A stretch of 16,308 nucleotides of DNA. Origin: Proteobacteria bacterium UBA1858. Its GTDB lineage: Bacteria > Pseudomonadota > Gammaproteobacteria > UBA4575. Shown one piece after another: positions 1 to 6,645 of the stretch. Location: the NCBI GenBank assembly GCA_002338385.1, contig DDIE01000048.1, positions 1 through 16,308 on the forward strand, written 5' to 3'. Position 1 is the stretch's first letter; the number at the start of each line of letters is the position of its first letter. The translations under genes and the position numbers were made by a program. The notes under the pieces are model-generated. The model did not search any database, was not told the origin of the DNA, and saw only the letters and a list, made by a program, of their open reading frames with translations.

Positions 1-80
1 AGCGTAAGACTGCTAAGAAAGCAGCACCTAAGCGCAAGACTGCCAAGAAAGCAGCACCTAAGCGTAAGACTGCTAAGAAA
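1..80. repeat. 30-bp tandem repeat encoding a basic decapeptide
   Basis: Three units begin at 1, 31 and 61; the last is cut at about 20 bases. Units 1 and 2 differ only at two third-codon positions (CGT/CGC and GCT/GCC), so the peptide repeat is perfectly kept while the DNA has begun to drift. The period of 30 bp is exactly ten codons, so unit gain or loss would stay in frame. Confidence 0.85.
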
Positions 81-86
81 CGCTAG
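1..86 (+). CDS. Histone H1-like Ala/Lys-rich protein, C-terminal end (partial)
   Basis: The reading frame entering from the left edge (codons from position 3) encodes a lysine/alanine-rich tail built from the decapeptide RKTAKKAAPK, present twice in full and once in part, ending in KKR and a tandem stop TAG-TAA. Such tails occur in bacterial histone H1-like and AlgP-like DNA-binding proteins; the basic repeats are thought to bind DNA or RNA nonspecifically. Only about 27 residues are visible, so the N-terminal domain and full length are unknown. It is convergent with ilvA and followed by a strong hairpin terminator. The frame is chosen because the other two give either a stop at once or a non-repetitive composition untypical of a protein. 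Other basic tails, for instance of a ribosomal or RNA-binding protein, cannot be excluded. Confidence 0.75.
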   Translation, partial: RKTAKKAAPKRKTAKKAAPKRKTAKKR

Positions 87-108
87 TAACTGTTTAAGTT
101 ATGCATTG

Positions 109-136
109 AAAAGGCCCCTGTTGGGGCCTTTTTTTT
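109..136. terminator. Rho-independent terminator between convergent genes
   Basis: A perfect 8-bp stem (AAGGCCCC at 111-118, GGGGCCTT at 123-130) closes a 4-nt loop and runs into a T tract to 136 on the plus strand, ending the histone-like gene. Four A residues (109-112) before and within the stem give a shorter U run on the minus strand, so it may also stop ilvA transcripts. Confidence 0.9.
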
Positions 137-150
137 GTCTTCACGTTATG

Positions 151-1704
151 TTATCTGAGAAAGAGATCGTATACAGGATTATCGGTCTCAGCATGATAAG
201 TAAACCCTAACTCATCTAAAAATTGTCTGAAGCTGGCACGCTCAACGGGTGGTACTTGCATGCCTGCTAATACGCGACCATAGGCAGCACCATGGTTTCT
301 GTAATGAAACAAACTAATATTCCATTGTGAACCCACAAAGGACAAAAATTTCAATAACGCACCCGGACGTTCCGGAAATTCAAAGCGATATATCAGTTCA
401 TCAGCCAACTGCGGCGAACGCCCACCTACCATATGTCTGAGATGGAGTTTTGCCATTTCATTATCGGATAAATCATTAACGGAATATCCACATTTGTGCA
501 ATTTATCAATCAGGAGTGGTTTTTGCGTCGGTGCATCTTCAAATTTCACGCCAACAAAGATGTGTGCTGCATGATCATCCGCATAACGATAGTTAAATTC
601 ACTAATACTTAAGTTGCCAATGATTTCACAAAACTGAAAGAAACTACCCTTTTTTTCAGGGATAGTGACGGCCAGTAAAGCCTCTGAGCCCTCGCCCAGT
701 TCCGTTCTTTCTGTAACATGACGTAAACGATCAAAATTAATATTAGCTCCACTATTGATAGCGACCAGATTTTGGTTTTTGACTTGTTCGCGCTGCACGT
801 ATTTCTTAATGCCTGCTACGGATAGAGCACCGGCAGGTTCCGATACAACACGTGTTTCTTCAAATATATCTTTGATGGCTGCACATAATTCATCGACGCT
901 CACCAGGATAACTTCATCCACACAGCGGCGCGCAATATCGAAGGTGTTTGCACCGATTTGCTTGACGGCGACACCATCGGCAAATATACCAACCTGTTCC
1001 AGCACCACACGCTCATCGGCCTGCATTGCGGAGTACAACGTTGAGGCTTCCTCGGGCTCTACGCCAATGATTTTTGTTTGCGGTGAGAAATGCTTTACAT
1101 AAGCGGCAACACCGGCAATTAGACCGCCACCACCAACGGGTACAAAAATAGCATCCAAATCTTCACTGGCCTGGTCTAGTAACTCTTTACCCAAGGTCCC
1201 CTGACCGGCGATAACCTTGAGGTCATCATAGGGATGAATGAATGTGCGACCTGTTGCAGCTGCGATCTGAGCGGCCTGCTGATAAGCCTCATCATAATTG
1301 TCACCCGACAGTAGGACTTCAGCGCCCCAGTTGCGGACTGAATCGACTTTAATTCCAGGGGTCGTGACCGGCATAACAATTTGCGCGACTATATTAAGCT
1401 TACTCGCAGACAGGGCGACACCTTGCGCATGATTGCCGGCTGAGGCAGCAATGATACCTGCCTGTTTTTGGGTGGCAGAGAGGCTGCTTATTTTGTTGTA
1501 AGCACCACGTAGCTTAAAAGAAAACACCGTCTGCTGATCTTCTCGCTTAAGATAAATATTATTATCCAGCTTGCTTGATAATTGCTTACCCAATTGAAGC
1601 GCTGACACCTCGGCGACCTCATACACGCGCGTTGAGTTGATTGCTGCAATCATCTCAGTCAAATCAATTTCAGTGTTATCATGCTTTAGGTTTGATTTTT
1701 TCAC
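151..1704 (-). CDS. ilvA: Threonine ammonia-lyase, biosynthetic (IlvA)
   Basis: Catalyses PLP-dependent deamination of L-threonine to 2-oxobutanoate, the committed step of isoleucine synthesis, in the cytosol. The protein has 517 residues, close to the E. coli enzyme. The N-terminal catalytic domain carries the PLP lysine in SFKLRGAYNK (Lys64), the SAGNHAQG substrate loop (88-95) and the phosphate-binding GGGG loop (191-194). The C-terminal part holds two ACT-like regulatory repeats, seen as LLAVTIPEKKGSF near 345 and YRFEFPERPGALLKF near 440. In this family these bind isoleucine (inhibitor) and valine (activator), so this is the long, allosteric form rather than a catabolic TdcB. The ATG at 1704 has only a weak AAGG upstream; Met18 is a possible alternative. 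It is divergent from rpiA across 77 bp, an arrangement also known in Pseudomonas. Confidence 0.97.
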   Translation of the reverse strand: MKKSNLKHDNTEIDLTEMIAAINSTRVYEVAEVSALQLGKQLSSKLDNNIYLKREDQQTVFSFKLRGAYNKISSLSATQKQAGIIAASAGNHAQGVALSASKLNIVAQIVMPVTTPGIKVDSVRNWGAEVLLSGDNYDEAYQQAAQIAAATGRTFIHPYDDLKVIAGQGTLGKELLDQASEDLDAIFVPVGGGGLIAGVAAYVKHFSPQTKIIGVEPEEASTLYSAMQADERVVLEQVGIFADGVAVKQIGANTFDIARRCVDEVILVSVDELCAAIKDIFEETRVVSEPAGALSVAGIKKYVQREQVKNQNLVAINSGANINFDRLRHVTERTELGEGSEALLAVTIPEKKGSFFQFCEIIGNLSISEFNYRYADDHAAHIFVGVKFEDAPTQKPLLIDKLHKCGYSVNDLSDNEMAKLHLRHMVGGRSPQLADELIYRFEFPERPGALLKFLSFVGSQWNISLFHYRNHGAAYGRVLAGMQVPPVERASFRQFLDELGFTYHAETDNPVYDLFLR

Positions 1705-1781
1705 TATATGGTTTAGCCTTTAACTATCCTGATTCATCATCTGTCAGTAATTATTAATACAGTCTTTTATGAGTTTACGCT

Positions 1782-2435
1782 ATGAATAATGACGATAAGA
1801 AAAAATTAGCCGCCGAGGCCGCTATCGATCATATCCAAATCGGAGATGTCGTTGGTGTTGGTACTGGATCCACTGCCAATTACTTTATCGATGCACTTGC
1901 TAAGCTAAAGTATGACATTGATGGCGCAGTAGCAAGCTCCGAAGCAAGTGCAAAACGTTTACAGAGTCATGGCATACGTGTGTTGGACCTCAACTCAGCC
2001 GGTCAATTACCTATTTATGTTGATGGTGCGGATGAAGCGACTAAACAAAGATCATTGATTAAAGGTGGCGGTGGCGCCCTCACCCGTGAAAAAATCGTGG
2101 CTAATGCCAGTGATAAATTTATTTGTATTGCTGACGATTCCAAATTAGTTGGCGCTTTAGGTAGCTTCCCCTTACCGGTAGAAGTCATCCCGATGGCACG
2201 CAGCAGTGTTGCCCGTCAGTTAGTTAAGCTTGGCGGTGTGCCCGAATTGCGCGAAAACTTTACAACCGACAACGGCAATATCATTCTTGATGTGCACAAT
2301 CTTACTATCAATGAGCCCATCAAAATGGAATTAGAAATTAGTGCTATGGGTGGTGTTGTGACTGCAGGTATTTTCGCTCTGCGACCGGCTGATGTACTAT
2401 TGCTGGGTGGCGATCAGGGCCTACAAACAATCTAA
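1782..2435 (+). CDS. rpiA: Ribose-5-phosphate isomerase A
   Basis: Interconverts ribose 5-phosphate and ribulose 5-phosphate in the non-oxidative pentose phosphate pathway. The 217-residue length fits the family (E. coli 219). The phosphate-binding GVGTGSTA loop lies at 25-32 and the substrate-lid ASSEAS at 51-56. The catalytic motif VDGADE supplies Asp81 and Asp84; KGGGGALTREK supplies Lys94 and Glu103. All four fall at the same numbers as in the E. coli enzyme, supporting the ATG at 1782. The ribosome-binding site is poor (a GAG about ten bases upstream). It is followed after 9 bp by an HpcH/HpaI aldolase gene, suggesting one operon. Confidence 0.97.
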   Translation: MNNDDKKKLAAEAAIDHIQIGDVVGVGTGSTANYFIDALAKLKYDIDGAVASSEASAKRLQSHGIRVLDLNSAGQLPIYVDGADEATKQRSLIKGGGGALTREKIVANASDKFICIADDSKLVGALGSFPLPVEVIPMARSSVARQLVKLGGVPELRENFTTDNGNIILDVHNLTINEPIKMELEISAMGGVVTAGIFALRPADVLLLGGDQGLQTI

Positions 2436-2444
2436 GCGATCACG

Positions 2445-3200
2445 ATGAACATACCTTCTTTCCGCAGCCATGTGCGTGCTCAGGAAACGCTGGTCGGCAC
2501 ACTAGTCTCCCTGCCCAGCCCAGATATAGTCGAACTGCTGGCCGCACTCGATGTGGACTGGCTATTTATTGATGCCGAGCATGGCGCCTTTGGACCTGAA
2601 ACGGTGATCGAGCTGTTACGTGCCGCGCACCAGTGCCCTTGTCTGGTGAGAATCCCGGCAATTGATGAGGGCTGGATTAAAAAAGTGTTAGATGCTGGTG
2701 CCGCTGGCATTATCGTGCCTCAAATCGCCACTAAAGCGCAGGCAGAACAGGTCATCACAATGTGTAAGTATGCGCCGCTGGGTAACCGAGGTGTCGGCTT
2801 GGGCCGTGCCCATGGATATGGGCAAAAGTTCAGCGACTATTTGCAACATGCTAACGATCACACGGTGATTGTATTGCAAGCTGAAACCGCGTCTATCTTG
2901 AACTGTATTGATGACATTACGGCAATGCCAGAAGTGGATGCAATCCTCATCGGCCCCTACGATTTATCCGCCAGTCTTGGGCATAGCGGTGATCTGCAGC
3001 ATGAGACGGTCCAGTCGGCTATTCAAACCGTGCTGGCAAGTTGTCAGCGCAACTCGACCGCAGCAGGTATCTTTGGCGTTTGTGCGCAAGATGTCGCACC
3101 CTACAAAGCGCTCGGATTCAGCCTCCTGACTGTCGGTGTCGATACGCTATTTATCCAAACAGCCGCGCAAGCAGAGATTAGCCTTATTCGCGAGACATAA
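2445..3200 (+). CDS. HpcH/HpaI family class II aldolase
   Basis: A 251-residue TIM-barrel aldolase of the HpcH/HpaI (citrate lyase beta-like) family, whose members reversibly cleave 4-hydroxy-2-oxo acids to pyruvate and an aldehyde using a divalent metal. Residues that match the HpaI active site are visible: His46 in FIDAEHG, Arg69 in LVRIPA, Gln145 and metal ligand Glu147 in VLQAET, and metal ligand Asp173 in IGPYDLSASLG. The YAPLGNRGVGLGRAHGYG segment (109-126) is typical of the family. The true substrate cannot be read from sequence. No aromatic-degradation or sugar-acid genes are nearby; it starts 9 bp after rpiA without a clear ribosome-binding site, so translational coupling is likely. 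Confidence 0.88.
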   Translation: MNIPSFRSHVRAQETLVGTLVSLPSPDIVELLAALDVDWLFIDAEHGAFGPETVIELLRAAHQCPCLVRIPAIDEGWIKKVLDAGAAGIIVPQIATKAQAEQVITMCKYAPLGNRGVGLGRAHGYGQKFSDYLQHANDHTVIVLQAETASILNCIDDITAMPEVDAILIGPYDLSASLGHSGDLQHETVQSAIQTVLASCQRNSTAAGIFGVCAQDVAPYKALGFSLLTVGVDTLFIQTAAQAEISLIRET

Positions 3201-3270
3201 CCTAAGAGTGCCTCTCACTCGTGGGCAGCTATCAATCCAGTCGCCAAGCAATCCTAATAATACTCAGGCA

Positions 3271-3297
3271 TAAAAAAAGGGCCGCTAAGCGACCCTT
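3271..3297 (-). terminator. Terminator of the rplM-rpsI operon
   Basis: Read on the minus strand, AAGGGTCGC, loop TTA and GCGGCCCTT form a 9-bp stem with one G-U wobble, followed by seven T residues. It lies 26 bp after the rpsI stop codon. Confidence 0.9.
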
Positions 3298-3323
3298 GTT
3301 GAATACTGCAGTGGCGCATGTGA

Positions 3324-3716
3324 TTAGCGCTTAGAGAACTGCTCTTTCTTACGTGCTTTTCTCAGACCCACTTTCTTACGCTCTACTTCACGTGCATCAC
3401 GTGTTAAAAAGCCGCCCTGACGCAGGGTCAAGCGCAGCTCTTGGTCATATGATAACAATGCGCGCGCGATGCCCAGTTGGATCGCACCGGCTTGGCCATT
3501 CATACCACCACCTTTGACACTGATTTTAAGATCAAACTTGTTGTCTAGATCAGCTGCCTGCAGAGGCTGGCGTATCACTCGGCGCGATGTTTCCCGGCCG
3601 AAGTACTGATCTATGCTACGTGAGTTGATTTCGATTTGACCGTTACCAGGTCTCAAGAAGACACGTGCTGATGAGCTCTTTCTGCGACCGGTACCGTAAT
3701 ATTGTGTAGTTGCCAT
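3324..3716 (-). CDS. rpsI: 30S ribosomal protein S9
   Basis: Small-subunit ribosomal protein whose C-terminal tail reaches the P-site tRNA. The 130-residue length equals that of E. coli S9. It shows the N-terminal QYYGTGRRKSS, the central VKGGGMNGQAGAI and the basic C-terminus ending in the diagnostic QFSKR, all expected of S9. It starts 3 bp after the rplM stop, the usual L13-S9 operon, and is closed by a hairpin terminator. Confidence 0.99.
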   Translation of the reverse strand: MATTQYYGTGRRKSSSARVFLRPGNGQIEINSRSIDQYFGRETSRRVIRQPLQAADLDNKFDLKISVKGGGMNGQAGAIQLGIARALLSYDQELRLTLRQGGFLTRDAREVERKKVGLRKARKKEQFSKR

Positions 3717-3719
3717 GGG

Positions 3720-4148
3720 TTAGATTTCCAGTGGTTCTGGCTGTTGCGACTGATGATTATGCTCCGGTCCTGCGTAGACCTTCAGCTTCTTGAACATGGC
3801 TCGACCCAGCGGGTTTTTAGGCAACATGCCTTTCACTGCTGTTTCGATCGCACGCTCTGGATGTTCGTTTAATAAGTCTTTTAAATTGGTAGATTTCAAG
3901 TTACCGATAAAGCCTGTATGACGGTAATACATTTTGTCATTCATCTTATTACCCGTAACACGTACCTTTTCAGCATTGACCACAATAATGTAATCACCCG
4001 TGTCGACGTGAGGCGTGTAGATAGGCTTATGCTTACCACGCAAGCGGAGTGCGATCTCCGAGGATAAACGGCCTAGTGTTTTGTCTGCAGCGTCGATGAG
4101 GTACCACTGACGGCTGACTTCTGCGGGTTTTGCGCTGAACGTTTTCAT
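3720..4148 (-). CDS. rplM: 50S ribosomal protein L13
   Basis: Early-assembling large-subunit protein. With the start at 4148 the protein begins MKTFSAKP and has 142 residues, the E. coli length; a longer in-frame extension to 4250 exists but is rejected because it lacks L13 similarity and would run through the putative promoter. Recognisable segments are TLGRLSSEIALRLRGKHK, YTPHVDTGDYIIVVNAEKV, VKGMLPKNPLGR and LKVYAGPEHNH. No convincing Shine-Dalgarno sequence precedes the ATG. In E. coli L13 represses its own operon by binding the rplM leader; whether that holds here is not visible. Confidence 0.98.
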   Translation of the reverse strand: MKTFSAKPAEVSRQWYLIDAADKTLGRLSSEIALRLRGKHKPIYTPHVDTGDYIIVVNAEKVRVTGNKMNDKMYYRHTGFIGNLKSTNLKDLLNEHPERAIETAVKGMLPKNPLGRAMFKKLKVYAGPEHNHQSQQPEPLEI

Positions 4149-4180
4149 TCGGTTTGGACTTATGGATATGTAAATGTAAA

Positions 4181-4217
4181 GGCGCGCAATACTACTAGAG
4201 TCACTGTGACTAGACAA
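4181..4217 (-). promoter_or_regulatory. Candidate rplM promoter with GC-rich discriminator
   Basis: On the minus strand, TTGTCT (4217-4212) and TAGTAT (4194-4189) each match the sigma-70 consensus at four of six positions and are spaced by 17 bp. The bases just after the -10 box read TGCGCGCC (4188-4181), a GC-rich discriminator of the sort that makes ribosomal promoters sensitive to ppGpp and DksA in E. coli. A predicted start near 4182 leaves a leader of about 34 nt. Assigned by eye only. Confidence 0.5.
4199..4211. repeat. Perfect palindrome AGTCAC-T-GTGACT
   Basis: A 6-bp inverted repeat around a single base fills most of the spacer of the candidate rplM promoter; CTAG lies at the left edge and AG at the right. 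As DNA it would suit a dimeric regulator; as RNA only a 4-bp hairpin with a 5-nt loop could form. No regulator is known from the sequence. Confidence 0.6.
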
Positions 4218-4256
4218 GGCCTCGCAGCGCATCCTGCAAAAATAAATCATCGGGCG

Positions 4257-4290
4257 AAAAAAACGCGACTTAACTAGCGCTAAGTCGCGT
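4257..4290 (-). terminator. Terminator downstream of the [2Fe-2S] ferredoxin gene
   Basis: A perfect 10-bp stem (ACGCGACTTA at 4263-4272, TAAGTCGCGT at 4281-4290) around an 8-nt loop is followed on the minus strand by a seven-T run (4263-4257). It would end the ferredoxin transcript and insulate the rplM promoter that begins about 40 bp further on. The 4291-4455 stretch between it and the ferredoxin stop is AT-rich and shows no gene or other clear signal. Confidence 0.88.
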
Positions 4291-4455
4291 CAAAAATACC
4301 ACCAGGGGTTGATGGAGGAGTAAACTCAAAATTCAATAATATTTGAATATGCGTATAGTCTAATATTCTTAACTACTTGTCAAGTATCACAACAATACAG
4401 GCTGAATTTGCCAATTTTTAGGTGATATTGAGCCTAATCTGGGGGCTAAAGCGTA

Positions 4456-4761
4456 CTAGATCTTCAATCGCTCAACGATTTCACCATTTTCCAGGTGTTT
4501 ATCGACAATTTCCTTTAGATCTTCGATATTATCGTACTGGTACCAGACTTCCTCCGGATAGACCACCACCACTGGCCCCTCATCACAACGATCCAGACAA
4601 CCGGCACTGTTAATTCGCACTTTACCCTGTCCCCATAGACCCCGTTGCTTAGTGTATTGCTTGATATCCGCACGTAGCTGTTCAGCCTCATGCTGTTGGC
4701 AACAGACACCATCCGCACGCTGATTAATACACATAAACATATGTCGCTTGTAGTAACTCAT
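4456..4761 (-). CDS. Thioredoxin-like [2Fe-2S] ferredoxin
   Basis: A 101-residue protein of the (2Fe-2S) ferredoxin domain family with a thioredoxin fold, like the Azotobacter vinelandii Shethna protein and NuoE-type domains. Candidate cluster cysteines are Cys11 (MFMCINQR), Cys20 or Cys21 (DGVCCQQ), Cys55 and Cys59 (GCLDRCDEGP). The signature VVVVYPEEVWY (64-74) follows, as is usual in this group. It should be a soluble one-electron carrier; the partner is unknown. An AGGG about seven bases before the ATG at 4761 supports the start. It is divergent from the 4Fe-4S protein gene across 60 bp and has its own downstream terminator. Confidence 0.9.
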   Translation of the reverse strand: MSYYKRHMFMCINQRADGVCCQQHEAEQLRADIKQYTKQRGLWGQGKVRINSAGCLDRCDEGPVVVVYPEEVWYQYDNIEDLKEIVDKHLENGEIVERLKI

Positions 4762-4789
4762 GGTTAAACCCTAAACTAGTCGAATGACC

Positions 4790-4797
4790 AGTATAAA
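4790..4797. promoter_or_regulatory. AT-rich -10-like element between divergent Fe-S genes
   Basis: The 60-bp gap between the divergent ferredoxin genes holds TATAAA (4792-4797, plus strand) and, overlapping on the minus strand, TATACT (4795-4790). Both could be -10 boxes of overlapping divergent promoters. No good -35 element was found at the proper distance on either strand. Confidence 0.3.
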
Positions 4798-4821
4798 TTA
4801 TCTCACCCGCGCGAGCATGGC

Positions 4822-5118
4822 ATGTCCTCTCAACAAGCGCTGATTAAACTCGCCGACCAATGTGTGTTGTGCGGGATTTGTATACCAACTTGTCCAACCT
4901 ATCAGCAACAACGCAGTGAGGCGGAGTCGCCGCGTGGTAGAATATCACTGGTGAAAGCGTTAGCTGAAGGCAAGTTGTCAGCCGACCCAGTATTACAGCA
5001 ACATTTGGCTAGCTGCTCGGGCTGTCTCACTTGCCAGCAAGTATGTCCCGCTAAAGTGCAGTACCAGAAAATTCTACTGGGCGGCAAACAGCTCCTCAGC
5101 TCCAACATAACTGATTGA
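4822..5118 (+). CDS. Small dicluster 4Fe-4S protein, GlcF N-terminal-like
   Basis: A 98-residue protein with two canonical 4Fe-4S motifs, CVLCGICIPTCP (Cys14, 17, 20, 24) and CSGCLTCQQVCP (Cys65, 68, 71, 75), separated by ESPRGRISLVKALAEG. This order and the SPRGRI segment match the N-terminal quarter of the glycolate oxidase iron-sulfur subunit GlcF and related Fe-S oxidoreductases, which normally exceed 400 residues and carry two cysteine-rich CCG domains. Those domains are absent: the frame ends at 5118 and coq7 begins within 20 bp, so there is no room for a decayed remainder. It may be a dedicated small ferredoxin rather than a fragment. A GAG lies six bases before the ATG. No membrane segment is seen. 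Confidence 0.8.
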   Translation: MSSQQALIKLADQCVLCGICIPTCPTYQQQRSEAESPRGRISLVKALAEGKLSADPVLQQHLASCSGCLTCQQVCPAKVQYQKILLGGKQLLSSNITD

Positions 5119-5136
5119 CTAGTGTTAACACATACC

Positions 5137-5781
5137 ATGCAGAAAAATTATTCATTTGCCGACAAAATTATCTTGGAATTAGATCGCAGCCTGAAAGTAT
5201 TGGCTAATTCCTCCTCATCACACGCCCAGCGGGATAATCCTGCCAGTACTGTTGCTGAGCCCGAATTAACCGCCCAACAAAGGCAGACCTCCGCGCGCTT
5301 AATGCGGGTTAATCATGCCGGTGAGGTGGCCGCACAGGGTCTTTATCATGGGCAGGCATTAACCGCCAGAAATAGTGACACACTGGCCCGCATGCAGGCC
5401 TCGGCTCAGGAGGAAACCGACCATCTAGTGTGGTGTCAGCAGCGTTTAAATGAACTCGATAGCCACTCCAGTTTGATCAACCCACTCTGGTATATGGGCT
5501 CGTTTGCCATGGGGGTAAGCGCCGGCCTGTGTGGCGACAAGTGGAGTCTGGGTTTTGTTTCCGAAACAGAAAAACAGGTAGAAGAACATTTGAGTGAACA
5601 CTTGCAACGTTTGCCTGCGGAAGATTCGAAAAGCCGCAGCATACTCAAGCAAATGCAACAAGACGAAATTGAACATGGTGAAGCAGCGCGTAACCTAGGC
5701 GGTGTCGATCTGCCCAAACCGATTCCACAATTGATGCAGTCGGTGTCGCAAATCATGAAAGTCGGCGCTTACTGGATATGA
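5137..5781 (+). CDS. coq7: 3-demethoxyubiquinol 3-hydroxylase (Coq7)
   Basis: Di-iron monooxygenase that hydroxylates the penultimate ubiquinone intermediate with O2, peripherally bound to the inner membrane. From the ATG at 5137 the protein has 214 residues, near the Pseudomonas enzyme. The iron ligands of the family are recognisable: Glu63 in RVNHAGEV, Glu93 and His96 in EETDH, Glu145 in VSETE, and Glu177 and His180 in DEIEHGE. An in-frame GTG at 5122 would add five residues; neither start has a convincing ribosome-binding site, so the choice follows the ATG. It begins 18 bp after the small 4Fe-4S gene, implying co-transcription, and is convergent with speD as part of a neighbourhood shared with Pseudomonas. 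Confidence 0.95.
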   Translation: MQKNYSFADKIILELDRSLKVLANSSSSHAQRDNPASTVAEPELTAQQRQTSARLMRVNHAGEVAAQGLYHGQALTARNSDTLARMQASAQEETDHLVWCQQRLNELDSHSSLINPLWYMGSFAMGVSAGLCGDKWSLGFVSETEKQVEEHLSEHLQRLPAEDSKSRSILKQMQQDEIEHGEAARNLGGVDLPKPIPQLMQSVSQIMKVGAYWI

Positions 5782-5819
5782 TGCGGTGGATCTGACCACC
5801 AAGACATCATCTGATAGGC

Positions 5820-6614
5820 CTATTTAACTATGTTCATGCCGTAGAATATTTCTGTCATTTCATTGCGAACTTTCGCTTCGATCAGTTCTTTTTGGGCGGC
5901 AGGTAATGCCTCTACACCATCACCGAATAAGTAGCTCCCCAGGTTAAATTCTTTCAGCATCATTTTGGTGTGAAAAATATTTTCTGGGTACACATTCACA
6001 TCGATCATTTGGTATTGCTGTCGGGTTTTTTCGCTCAGATATTCCTGAATTGAAGTAATACTATGATCGTTGTAGTGCTTCATGCCATCAGTATCACGGG
6101 TAAAACCACGCACCCGATAATCCATGATCACCACGTCCTCGTCGAAGCTATCAATCAAGAAATTAAGCGCCTTCAGTGGTGAGATACGACCGCAGGTGGA
6201 AATGTCCAAATCTGCGCGAAAAGTCGAGATACCCCCCTCTGGGTGCGACTCGGGGTAGGTGTGTGCAGTCAGATGACTTTTATCTAGATGTGCAACTACG
6301 GTACCCACTCCTGCTGCTGGTTGATCCTGCGGATACGCATTTTCCTCTGAAATCAGCATGGTGACACTGGCACCACTGGGATCATAATCCTGGGTAGCCA
6401 CGTTGAGTATCGTGGCGCCTATGATGTCGGCCACCTGTGTCAGTACTTCCATCAAGCGCTGAGCGTTATAAGTCTCGTCAATATATTCCAGATACTCATC
6501 TCGCTGCTTAATGGTGTTGGCGTAACACACATCATAAAAATTAAAACTCAGAGTTTTGGTGAGATTGTTAAACCCATACAGGGTAAGTTTTGAGTCAGGT
6601 TGATCAGTACTCAT
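5820..6614 (-). CDS. speD: S-adenosylmethionine decarboxylase proenzyme, E. coli type
   Basis: Makes decarboxylated S-adenosylmethionine, the aminopropyl donor for spermidine. The length, 264 residues, equals that of E. coli SpeD. The proenzyme cleaves itself between Lys112 and Ser113 in AHLDKSHLTAHTYPE, turning the serine into the pyruvoyl cofactor. Downstream motifs ESHPEGGISTFRADLD, STCGRISPLKALN (Cys141, equivalent to E. coli Cys140) and DYRVRGFTRD are intact, as is FHTKMMLKEF near the C-terminus. It starts 31 bp after trpC in the same direction, so it is probably the last gene of the trp transcript or read partly from it. No spermidine synthase gene is in the window. Confidence 0.97.
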   Translation of the reverse strand: MSTDQPDSKLTLYGFNNLTKTLSFNFYDVCYANTIKQRDEYLEYIDETYNAQRLMEVLTQVADIIGATILNVATQDYDPSGASVTMLISEENAYPQDQPAAGVGTVVAHLDKSHLTAHTYPESHPEGGISTFRADLDISTCGRISPLKALNFLIDSFDEDVVIMDYRVRGFTRDTDGMKHYNDHSITSIQEYLSEKTRQQYQMIDVNVYPENIFHTKMMLKEFNLGSYLFGDGVEALPAAQKELIEAKVRNEMTEIFYGMNIVK

Positions 6615-6645
6615 AGGCAGGCCAGTACTCCACGAATAATGAATG

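Noticed and set aside
755..1102. Plus-strand open frame opposite ilvA (115 codons)
   Set aside because: Antisense shadow of a well-conserved gene; no recognisable protein features.
1705..1781. Possible CTGACA -35 element for ilvA in the ilvA-rpiA gap
   Set aside because: No -10 element at a proper distance matched more than three of six positions, so no promoter was called.
1769..1789. Six-codon ATG frame overlapping the rpiA start
   Set aside because: Too short and without a ribosome-binding site; explained by chance.
3206..3220. GAGTG-CCTCT-CACTC stem after the HpcH/HpaI aldolase gene
   Set aside because: Short stem, no T run following; the nearby 3271-3297 hairpin is the credible terminator, oriented for the opposite strand.
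4149..4250. 34-residue N-terminal extension of rplM
   Set aside because: It has no resemblance to L13, starts inside the upstream gap and crosses the putative promoter; MKTF at 4148 gives the standard 142 residues.
5785..5800. GGTGG-ATCTGA-CCACC stem between coq7 and speD
   Set aside because: A 5-bp stem without a T tract on either strand; too weak to call a terminator although the position between convergent genes is suggestive.
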